Below are positions 1 to 5,234 of a stretch of 5,882 nucleotides of DNA, piece after piece (the first letter of the stretch is position 1; every line of letters begins with the position of its first letter). A program made the translations under genes and the position numbers. The notes beneath the pieces were generated by a model, which saw only the letters and a program-made list of their open reading frames with translations, did not search any database and had not been told where the DNA came from. The DNA is from CAZWHE01 sp964633825 (GTDB lineage Bacteria > Planctomycetota > B15-G4 > CAYZWU01): contig CAZWHE010000201.1 of assembly GCA_964633825.1 (NCBI GenBank), positions 1-5,882 on the forward strand, given 5' to 3'.

Positions 1-9
1 ATCGGATGA

Positions 10-1209
10 ATTTCGGCTCTGGGCGTCGGTGTGGAAAAAACCTGGGATTCATTGCTCCAAGGAAGGAGCGGAATCGATATTATCAAGAGTTTTGATCCTT
101 CCGATATTCCAGCACAAATCGCCGGAGAGGCCAGCGATTTCGATCCGACCGATTTCATGCCAAAACCGGAATCGAGAAAACTCGATCGCTATTCTCAGTT
201 CGGCATCGTTGCAGCGGAAGAAGCTCTCAAGGACGCCGCACTGGATCTCGATAATATCGATCTCACCCGCGTAGGCTGCATCCTGGGAACCGGTATCGGC
301 GGGATCAATACGCTGGAAGAGCAGAAAGAGATCATCATGACCCGTGGCGCTTCGAGGGTTTCCCCTTTCATGGTGCCTAAGATGATGGCCAACGCCATTG
401 CCGGAGTGATCTCGATCAAATACGGTTTCATGGGGCCCAGCTTTGTCACTGCATCTGCCTGTGCTTCTGCCGGTACTGCATTGGGCATGGCTCTGAACAG
501 TATACGCAGCAATGAAACAGACATCGTCGTATCCGGTGGAGGTGAATCCACGGTAACGGCAATGACAGTCGCCGGGTTTGCCAACATGAAAGCACTCTCC
601 ACGCGGAACGATGAACCGCAGCGTGCCAGCCGGCCTTTCGATCGGGACAGAGACGGTTTTGTCCTCGGCGAAGGAACTGCGATCCTGGTTCTCGAAGAAT
701 ACGAAGCCGCAAAGAAACGGGGAGCCAAGATCTATGCCGAGTTCAAAGGGTATGCATCCACGGCGGATGCCTACCACATCACGGCTCCGAAAGAAGACGG
801 AGAGGGACCCAAGCGGGCGATGGAACTGGCTGCTCGTGACGCCGGAATCAACATCGAGGATATCGACTATATCAACGCACACGGGACATCCACACCATAC
901 AATGACGCTATAGAGACAACGGCCATAAAAAAAGCTTTTGGAGATCATACCCAAAATCTGGCTGTCAGCTCCACGAAGTCCATGGTCGGGCACCTCCTCG
1001 GCGGATCGGCCGCTGTCGAGTTCATGGCTACGGCCCTCTCCATTCACAGAGGGGTGGTTCATCCGACCATCAACCTGGAGAATCCCGATCCCTCTTGTGA
1101 TCTTGATTATGTTCCCAACGAAGCCCGGGAGATGCGGGTCAGGAATGCGCTCTCCAACTCACTCGGATTCGGCGGGCACAATGTCTGCCTCGCTGCGGGC
1201 GCGCCTTAG
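10..1209 (+). CDS. fabF: Beta-ketoacyl-ACP synthase II (FabF/KASII), 5' end missing
   Basis: Condenses malonyl-ACP with acyl-ACP in type II fatty-acid elongation in the cytoplasm. Numbering from the GTG at 31 (392 residues), the thiolase-fold catalytic set is complete: nucleophile Cys144 in TASACASAG, His284 in NAHGTSTP, Lys316 in SSTKSMVGH and His321 in GHLLGG. The Phe380 gatekeeper lies in GFGGHN. RDGFVLGEG and TINLENPD are further family signatures. Compared with E. coli FabF (413 residues), the window enters at about residue 11. Codons from position 1 read I-G-stop-I-S-A-L-G-V-G-V, matching the family's GLGMLSPVGNTV strand but with TGA (7-9) at the Met position. The true start therefore probably lies off-window, and either the TGA is an error or the gene is damaged. 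GTG at 31 would drop the first beta strand and is an unlikely start. The tail (CLAAGAP) differs from the usual basic FabF end. Identity is very secure; only the 5' end is uncertain. Confidence 0.93.
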   Translation: MSALGVGVEKTWDSLLQGRSGIDIIKSFDPSDIPAQIAGEASDFDPTDFMPKPESRKLDRYSQFGIVAAEEALKDAALDLDNIDLTRVGCILGTGIGGINTLEEQKEIIMTRGASRVSPFMVPKMMANAIAGVISIKYGFMGPSFVTASACASAGTALGMALNSIRSNETDIVVSGGGESTVTAMTVAGFANMKALSTRNDEPQRASRPFDRDRDGFVLGEGTAILVLEEYEAAKKRGAKIYAEFKGYASTADAYHITAPKEDGEGPKRAMELAARDAGINIEDIDYINAHGTSTPYNDAIETTAIKKAFGDHTQNLAVSSTKSMVGHLLGGSAAVEFMATALSIHRGVVHPTINLENPDPSCDLDYVPNEAREMRVRNALSNSLGFGGHNVCLAAGAP

Positions 1210-1221
1210 TGGCCCTGTTCG

Positions 1222-1306
1222 TAAATACGCTCCGGCAAACATTGCTTTTTACGGATAGAGCCGCTGAGTTGCCGGGAACATCCTCCTGCGAACGTATTTA
1301 GAGGAG
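1222..1306 (+). promoter_or_regulatory. Structured leader with nested inverted repeats and SD of the pyrophosphorylase gene
   Basis: The 103-base gap between fabF and the next gene contains two nested complementary pairs. The outer pair is TAAATACG (1222-1229) with CGTATTTA (1293-1300), 8 perfect pairs. The inner pair is CCGGCAA (1232-1238) with TTGCCGG (1269-1275), 7 perfect pairs plus a flanking T-G wobble. The outer 3' arm abuts the Shine-Dalgarno GAGGAG (1301-1306), which is 6 bases before the ATG at 1313. CTCCT (1283-1287) is complementary to AGGAG (1302-1306) and could form a competing hairpin that hides the ribosome site. No T-run follows, so it does not look like an intrinsic terminator. 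The pairing and the SD are seen in the sequence; a regulatory role is inferred and matches no riboswitch class I recognise. Confidence 0.4.
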
Positions 1307-1312
1307 TCAACG

Positions 1313-2728
1313 ATGGCCACTACGGCTAAGCGGGAAGCCATTAACACCATCAGGAAAGAGTTTTGCGACAAAGGGCAGGGCCATGTCTTCAACTGGTGGG
1401 ACGAATTGACCGCCGATGAAAGGGAACGATTGGTCGGTCAAATCGAAACGATCGACCTCGATCTGATAAAAGAACTGACAGCCGGTCATCTGACGCCCCA
1501 AGAAAACCGGTCCCAACCCGAAATTCAACCCGCTCCTGTGATCTCGCTCCCCCGAACCGCCGAGAAACGAAAGAGAGCACGGAATGCAAGAGCCCGTGGA
1601 GAAGAGCTGATCCGATCCGGACATACGGCCGCTTTCGTTGTCGCCGGAGGTCAAGGGTCTCGGCTGGGTTTCCGCGGTCCCAAGGGAAAAGTCCCGATCA
1701 CTCCGGTTTTGGGGAAGTCGCTCTTCCAGCACCATGTCGAAAAGATATCGGCCTTGTCCAAGAAATATCTGGTCTCGATCCCTTTTTTCATCATGACCAG
1801 CCAATCCAATCATGATGAAACCATCGCCTTTTTTGAGGAGAATGAGTACTTCGGCTTTCCAAGGGAAGACGTTTTCTTCCTGATGCAGGAGATGCTGCCG
1901 GCCGTGGATCGTTCGGGCAAATTCATCCTCCAGGACAAGGGCTCTCTTTTCATGAGCCCCGACGGCCATGGCGGATCGCTCAGAACCCTTTACAAACAGG
2001 GGGCTGTGGAGGAGATGGAAAAACGCGGCATCCGCTACCTCTTTTACTTCCAGGTCGACAATCCTCTTGTCAAAATACTCGACCCTATTTTCTTGGGTTA
2101 CCATGATCTGGAAAAGGCCGAGATGTCGTCGAAAGTCGTTGAAAAGAAGGAGCCGGAAGAAAAGGTCGGTGTTCACGGCATCATTAACGGCAAGGCGGGA
2201 GTCATCGAGTATTCGGATATGACGCCCGAGGACATGGCCGCCCGCGACGAAAAGGGAAAGCTTCGTTTCTCTGCCGGCAGCATTGCCGTTCATATCATCA
2301 ACGTCGGTTTTATCAAGAGGTGTACCAAAGGATCATTCAGGCTTCCCTATCACAAAGCCGAGAAAAATATTCCCTACATCGACGAATCGGGTGATCTGGT
2401 CACTCCCAAAGACAAGAACGGCATCAAATTCGAAACATTCGTCTTCGACGCTCTCAGATTCGCGAAAAAGACAACCGCAATGGAGGTCGTCCGCGAGGAG
2501 GAGTTCTCGCCGGTCAAGAACGCGGAGGGTGATAACAGCCCGGAAAGCGCGAGTGAGGCATTATCCAATCTCTTTTGTTCGTGGATGAAAAAAGCGGGTT
2601 TTCAAACGGACGGGGAGGAATCCCAAAGAATCGAGATCTCACCCCTGTTCGCCCTTGACCGAGAAGAGTTTGTCGACAAAATCAAGAAAAAGCACGTTCT
2701 CTTATCGTCAAAGCTCTTTATCCAGTAA
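1313..2728 (+). CDS. UDPGP-family UDP-sugar pyrophosphorylase, probably UDP-N-acetylglucosamine pyrophosphorylase (UAP/AGX type)
   Basis: A 471-residue cytoplasmic uridylyltransferase, predicted to join UTP and a sugar-1-phosphate (most likely GlcNAc-1-P) into UDP-sugar plus pyrophosphate. Residues 1-100 form a mostly helical N-terminal region. The Rossmann-like catalytic core opens with the nucleotide-binding loop AGGQGSRLG at 111-119 and PKGK at 123-126. Further family motifs are SPDGHGG (215-221), YFQVDNPL (245-252), EYSD (299-302), GSIAVHII (322-329), HKAEKNIPYID (347-357), KFETFVFDA (372-380) and REEEFSPVKNAEGDNSP (394-410). This is the order seen in eukaryotic AGX1/UAP1, not in bacterial GalU or GlmU. 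It has no left-handed beta-helix acetyltransferase domain, so it would perform only the uridylyl step. The His in PDGHGG replaces the Asn of human AGX1, so sugar preference is uncertain (GlcNAc, GalNAc or Glc). ATG at 1313 has a strong SD six bases upstream. Peptidoglycan genes directly downstream favour UDP-GlcNAc as product. Confidence 0.88.
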   Translation: MATTAKREAINTIRKEFCDKGQGHVFNWWDELTADERERLVGQIETIDLDLIKELTAGHLTPQENRSQPEIQPAPVISLPRTAEKRKRARNARARGEELIRSGHTAAFVVAGGQGSRLGFRGPKGKVPITPVLGKSLFQHHVEKISALSKKYLVSIPFFIMTSQSNHDETIAFFEENEYFGFPREDVFFLMQEMLPAVDRSGKFILQDKGSLFMSPDGHGGSLRTLYKQGAVEEMEKRGIRYLFYFQVDNPLVKILDPIFLGYHDLEKAEMSSKVVEKKEPEEKVGVHGIINGKAGVIEYSDMTPEDMAARDEKGKLRFSAGSIAVHIINVGFIKRCTKGSFRLPYHKAEKNIPYIDESGDLVTPKDKNGIKFETFVFDALRFAKKTTAMEVVREEEFSPVKNAEGDNSPESASEALSNLFCSWMKKAGFQTDGEESQRIEISPLFALDREEFVDKIKKKHVLLSSKLFIQ

Positions 2729-2782
2729 CGGAATCCGACCTGTTTTGCGCACCGATTCCCGCCGCGATGGGCCGTAACGAAT

Positions 2783-2790
2783 GGGGAGGG
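2783..2790 (+). promoter_or_regulatory. Ribosome binding site that selects the GTG start of ddl
   Basis: GGGGAGGG lies six bases before GTG at 2797, and the GGAGG core is seven bases before it. It lies downstream of the in-frame ATG at 2767, which has only a C-rich stretch before it. This places the ddl start at GTG 2797. Confidence 0.7.
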
Positions 2791-2796
2791 CCAGCC

Positions 2797-3852
2797 GTGC
2801 TCAAGAAGATTGCCGTCGTGATGGGCGGGGCCAGTCCCGAGCATGACATTTCTCTTGAGAGCGGGAAAGCCGTTCTCGAAGCCCTGGATCAGCGTTTTTA
2901 TCGAGGAAGGGCGGCAGTCATTTCTCGGAAGGGAATGTGGCAGGTCTGCAGCGTAGGATCGGATATCCAGGGCCGCGAAGCCCTTTACGAAAACCCCGTC
3001 TCTCCTGAAACGGCGGCTGATATTCTGAGGGAATGGGGGATTGACGCAGCATTTCTTGCCCTCCACGGACCCAACGGCGAGGATGGATCCATCCAGGGTT
3101 TTTTTCGAACCCTCGAAATTCCCTATACGGCTTCTGGAATCCGCGCTTCCTCGCTGGCAATGGACAAGGCTTTAACCAAAGCCCTTGTTGCCAATGATTC
3201 TTTTTTTGTTGAAAAGGAGATCCGAACCCCGCCGTTCCTTGTTTTCACTCTCAGGAAATGGCGTTCCGGCTGCTGTGAGATCGCAGAAGATGCGGTCCGC
3301 AGAATCGGCATGCCCTGTTTTGTCAAACCTGTGAGATCGGGTTCGAGTGTCGGCGTTTTTTTCGTTGACTGTCCTGAAAAACTGGAAAACGCCGTCAACG
3401 AGGCCTTCAGAGCCGACTCCGAGGTGATGGTTGAGACGGCTGTGCCGGGACGGGAAATCACGTGCGCTGTGCTTGGGAATGCAGGGGGAAAGCTCGAAGC
3501 CCTTCCCCTCGTCGAGATCAAACCGGTTGAATCGTCTTTCTTCGATTATGACGCTAAATACGTGCCCGGTAAAGCGAACGAGATCTGCCCCGCCGGCTTG
3601 GATGATGTTCAGGCTGGTAAAATAGAAAAAGCGGCTCTGTCGATTCACGAAAAGATAGGGGCCAAGGGGTTTTCCCGATCCGATTTCCTCTTGAACGAGA
3701 AGGGCCTCTGGTTCCTCGAATTGAATACGATCCCGGGCCTGACACCGCAGTCGATCGTTCCCAAGGCAGCGGCCGCGGCCGGCATGGGAATGACCGAACT
3801 GGTGACCATGATCATAAAATCCGCTCTTGCCGAACCGGAGGGAGTGAAATGA
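2797..3852 (+). CDS. ddl: D-alanine--D-alanine ligase
   Basis: ATP-dependent cytoplasmic ligase joining two D-alanines for the end of the peptidoglycan stem peptide. From GTG 2797 it has 351 residues and the full ATP-grasp layout. The N-terminal domain starts KIAVVMGGASPEHDISLESG, with Glu15 at the position of the first-subsite D-Ala-binding Glu of E. coli DdlB. LALHGPNGEDGSIQG lies near 88-101 and IPYTASG...AMDKALTK near 108-128. The ATP-binding segment FVKPVRSGSSVGV (175-187) includes the substrate-contacting Ser. The omega-loop segment FFDYDAKY is at 248-255. The C-terminal metal and phosphate site has Arg294 and Asp296 in SRSDF, and Glu308 and Asn310 in LELNTIPG. The ATG at 2767 would add ten residues not expected before the first beta strand and lacks an SD. 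The gene overlaps dapB by four bases, implying translational coupling. Some Ddl-like ligases make D-Ala-D-Lac or D-Ala-D-Ser; the tyrosine-containing omega loop favours D-Ala-D-Ala. Confidence 0.93.
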   Translation: MLKKIAVVMGGASPEHDISLESGKAVLEALDQRFYRGRAAVISRKGMWQVCSVGSDIQGREALYENPVSPETAADILREWGIDAAFLALHGPNGEDGSIQGFFRTLEIPYTASGIRASSLAMDKALTKALVANDSFFVEKEIRTPPFLVFTLRKWRSGCCEIAEDAVRRIGMPCFVKPVRSGSSVGVFFVDCPEKLENAVNEAFRADSEVMVETAVPGREITCAVLGNAGGKLEALPLVEIKPVESSFFDYDAKYVPGKANEICPAGLDDVQAGKIEKAALSIHEKIGAKGFSRSDFLLNEKGLWFLELNTIPGLTPQSIVPKAAAAAGMGMTELVTMIIKSALAEPEGVK

Positions 3853-4580
3853 ACCCGATCAGAGTGGGCGTCAACGGAGCGCAAGGCCGCATGGGAAGCC
3901 TCTCTGCAGAGGCCGTTGATCGGGCCGATGATCTCGATCTGGTTTTCACCGCGGACAGGAACGACGATCTCGCCGTATCGATCGAAAAGTCGGGAGCCGA
4001 AGTGGTCGTGGATTTCACTGTCCCGCAGGCGGTTTTCAAAAACACGATGACGGTCATTCAAAAGGGGGCGCGGCCCGTTGTGGGAACGACCGGGCTGACC
4101 GGCGAGGAATTGGAGAAGATCGGCAAGGAGATTGCAGAAAAGAAAACCGGAGGAATCGTGGCCCCCAATTTTTCGATGGGGGCTGTGCTCATGATGAAGT
4201 TGGCGGCCGAAGCCGCAAACTATTACCCGGACTGCGAAATCATCGAAATGCACCACGAGAGGAAAATTGATGCTCCATCCGGAACATCGATTCTCACGGC
4301 GGAGAAGATACGGGGTGGACGAAAAAAAGGAACCCGACCGACAGGGAACGATTCATCCGAGGAGAAAGGGAGCCGTGGAAGCGTTCATCACGGAACCAGG
4401 GTTCACAGCGTGCGGCTTCCGGGCAGGGTGGCGCACCAGGAAGTGATCTTTGGCGGGGCGGGCGAGAGCCTTTTGATACGTCACGATGCGGTGTCCAGGG
4501 AATGTTTCATGCCCGGTCTGCTTCTGGCCATTCGCAGAGTTGTTACACTGTCCGCTCTTGAAGTGGGGCTCAGGCTCTGA
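3849..4580 (+). CDS. dapB: 4-hydroxy-tetrahydrodipicolinate reductase (DapB)
   Basis: NAD(P)H-dependent reductase of the diaminopimelate/lysine pathway; cytoplasmic, 243 residues, shorter than E. coli DapB (273). The N-terminal Rossmann fold has VGVNGAQGRMG (6-16), DFTVPQAVFKN (55-65), GTTG (79-82) and APNFSMG (105-111). The substrate domain has HHERKIDAPSGTS (135-147), with the family's catalytic His and Lys represented by H135/H136 and K139. It also has the signature HSVRLPGRVAHQEVIFGG (186-203) and IRHDAVSRECFMPG (210-223), typical of the Bacillus-like DapB group rather than the E. coli form. The ATG overlaps the ddl stop codon (ATGA), and GGAGG at 3837-3841 inside ddl is its ribosome site. 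Residues 155-170 are unusually basic and Gly/Arg-rich. The +1 frame there reads as a more typical acidic linker, so a compensating pair of indels is possible. Core motifs lie outside that stretch and the enzyme looks functional. Confidence 0.92.
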   Translation: MNPIRVGVNGAQGRMGSLSAEAVDRADDLDLVFTADRNDDLAVSIEKSGAEVVVDFTVPQAVFKNTMTVIQKGARPVVGTTGLTGEELEKIGKEIAEKKTGGIVAPNFSMGAVLMMKLAAEAANYYPDCEIIEMHHERKIDAPSGTSILTAEKIRGGRKKGTRPTGNDSSEEKGSRGSVHHGTRVHSVRLPGRVAHQEVIFGGAGESLLIRHDAVSRECFMPGLLLAIRRVVTLSALEVGLRL

Positions 4581-4588
4581 GCGATTTT
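4568..4588 (+). terminator. Weak candidate Rho-independent terminator on the dapB stop codon
   Basis: GCTCAG (4568-4573) and CTGAGC (4577-4582) form a perfect 6-bp stem with a 3-base loop GCT, followed after GA by TTTT (4585-4588). The hairpin overlaps the dapB TGA (4578-4580). Stem and T-run are short, so termination may be partial, but the position at the end of the ddl-dapB unit and before tRNA genes is fitting. Confidence 0.4.
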
Positions 4589-4621
4589 AAAATGTATTTG
4601 CTATTGCCCACAAGTATTGGC

Positions 4622-4650
4622 TTGACCCGTTCGGCGGCAGGCGATATCTA
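4622..4650 (+). promoter_or_regulatory. Candidate sigma70-type promoter for tRNA-Leu
   Basis: TTGACC (4622-4627) is a five-of-six match to the -35 consensus. It is followed by a 17-base spacer and TATCTA (4645-4650), a poor -10 that keeps the leading TAT. Transcription would start near 4657, about a dozen bases before the tRNA. The spacing is ideal but the -10 is weak. Confidence 0.4.
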
Positions 4651-4669
4651 TTTTTTAGCGGATGGCGAA

Positions 4670-4758
4670 GCCAGAGTGGCGGAATCGGCAGACGCGTCGG
4701 ATTCAAAATCCGAAGCTCCGTAAGGAGCGTGGGGGTTCAAGTCCCCCCTCTGGCACCA
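4670..4758 (+). tRNA. tRNA-Leu, anticodon CAA, with encoded CCA
   Basis: A full cloverleaf folds by eye. The acceptor GCCAGAG (4670-4676) pairs with CTCTGGC (4748-4754), followed by discriminator A and CCA (4756-4758). The anticodon stem TCGGA/TCCGA (4697-4701 and 4709-4713) holds loop TTCAAAA with anticodon CAA (4704-4706), reading UUG leucine codons. The long class II variable arm GCTCC-GTAA-GGAGC is typical of leucine tRNAs. The T stem GGGGG/CCCCC (4731-4735 and 4743-4747) encloses TTCAAGT. The gene appears complete and normal. Confidence 0.97.
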
Positions 4759-4835
4759 TTCTTTCCAATGAAATGGGGCGCTTGTTACATATTCGGGCGT
4801 GTCAGACCCTGCTCGATTCGGTGCGCGACTTTTTC

Positions 4836-4863
4836 TTGATTTTCTTGCCAAACCCCCTACGAT
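4836..4863 (+). promoter_or_regulatory. Candidate sigma70-type promoter for tRNA-Val
   Basis: TTGATT (4836-4841), a 16-base spacer and TACGAT (4858-4863), a four-of-six -10 match, lie so that transcription would begin near 4870, a few bases before the tRNA. The 119-base gap after tRNA-Leu (4759-4877) shows no other gene. It suggests the two tRNAs can be transcribed separately. Confidence 0.42.
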
Positions 4864-4877
4864 AGCCCGGCTAAAGT

Positions 4878-4952
4878 GGGCCGTTAACTCAGTGGTAGAG
4901 TGCTATCCTCACACGGTAGAAGTCAGTGGTTCGAATCCACTACGGCCCACCA
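4878..4952 (+). tRNA. tRNA-Val, anticodon CAC, with encoded CCA
   Basis: The acceptor GGGCCGT (4878-4884) pairs with ACGGCCC (4942-4948), then discriminator A and CCA (4950-4952). The D stem is ACTC/GAGT (4887-4890 and 4898-4901), with an A-U pair at 10-25 instead of the usual G-C. The anticodon stem CTATC/GGTAG (4903-4907 and 4915-4919) includes one T-G pair. Its loop CTCACAC gives anticodon CAC (4910-4912), reading GUG valine codons. The T stem AGTGG/CCACT encloses TTCGAAT. The structure is complete and appears functional. Confidence 0.96.
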
Positions 4953-4959
4953 TCTTTTT

Positions 4960-4989
4960 GTCCCGGATCCATATGTCCCGGATTCATAA
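4960..4989 (+). repeat. Two tandem near-identical 15-base units
   Basis: GTCCCGGATCCATAT (4960-4974) is followed immediately by GTCCCGGATTCATAA (4975-4989), matching at 13 of 15 positions. The pair fills the gap between tRNA-Val and the SD of the NifU-domain gene. It looks like a small, slightly diverged tandem duplication; no function is evident. Confidence 0.65.
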
Positions 4990-5002
4990 AAGGAGAAAAC
5001 CC

Positions 5003-5224
5003 ATGCGCGAAAAGGTCGAAGAAGCGCTCGCTGAAATCCGTCCGTTGCTGCAGGCTGACGGTGGTGATGTTGAGCTTGTGGATATTGTCGACGGTGTGGT
5101 CAAGGTCAGGCTCAAAGGCGCCTGCCAGGGCTGTCCCGGAGCGATGTACACACTGAAGAACGGCGTCGAGCAGAGGATCAAGATGGCTGTGCCCGAGGTG
5201 AAATCTGTCGAGGCTGTCGAATAA
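5003..5224 (+). CDS. NifU C-terminal-domain (Nfu-type) Fe-S cluster scaffold/carrier protein
   Basis: A 73-residue cytoplasmic protein consisting only of the NifU C-terminal domain. The family assembles or carries Fe-S clusters and delivers them to apo-enzymes, with the cluster bridged between two subunits. Family signs are an N-terminal helix ending in RPLLQADGGDVELV (13-26), the strand pair DGVVKVRLKGAC (30-41) and the cluster motif Cys41-Gln-Gly-Cys44-Pro (CxxC), followed by helix MYTLKNGVEQRIK and the VPEV...V end. ATG at 5003 has the strong SD AAGGAG (4990-4995) eight bases upstream. The same frame stays open upstream to 4799, but that extension would run across tRNA-Val and is not coding. 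It is close in size to the standalone CnfU/NifU-like proteins. nadA starts ten bases after its stop, so the two are probably co-transcribed. Confidence 0.92.
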   Translation: MREKVEEALAEIRPLLQADGGDVELVDIVDGVVKVRLKGACQGCPGAMYTLKNGVEQRIKMAVPEVKSVEAVE

Positions 5225-5234
5225 GAGACTCGCC

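Noticed and set aside
7..9. TGA in fabF as selenocysteine or a reassigned codon
   Set aside because: The family has Met or another hydrophobic residue here, TGA ends ddl and dapB normally, and TGG is used for Trp throughout; no downstream selenocysteine element is evident.
49..1062. Long open frame on the - strand across fabF (337 codons)
   Set aside because: It lies entirely antisense to a clearly conserved FabF and its translation shows no recognisable motifs; it is a by-product of GC-rich codon use.
1307..2293. Long open frame on the - strand across the pyrophosphorylase gene (328 codons)
   Set aside because: Fully antisense to a gene with strong family motifs and a good SD; no family features in the translation.
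2767..2796. Ten-residue N-terminal extension of Ddl from ATG 2767
   Set aside because: No SD upstream of it, and the extension precedes the first conserved strand; GTG 2797 has GGGGAGGG at the right distance.
4670..4952. tRNA genes as integration sites for a mobile element
   Set aside because: No integrase gene, no repeated tRNA 3' end and no compositional break appear in the window.
4965..4975. Overlapping GGATCC and CATATG sites resembling a cloning junction
   Set aside because: They arise within a natural 15-base tandem repeat, and no vector sequence flanks them.
4799..5002. Upstream extension of the NifU-domain reading frame
   Set aside because: It would run through tRNA-Val(CAC), while ATG 5003 has a strong SD and matches the family's N-terminus.
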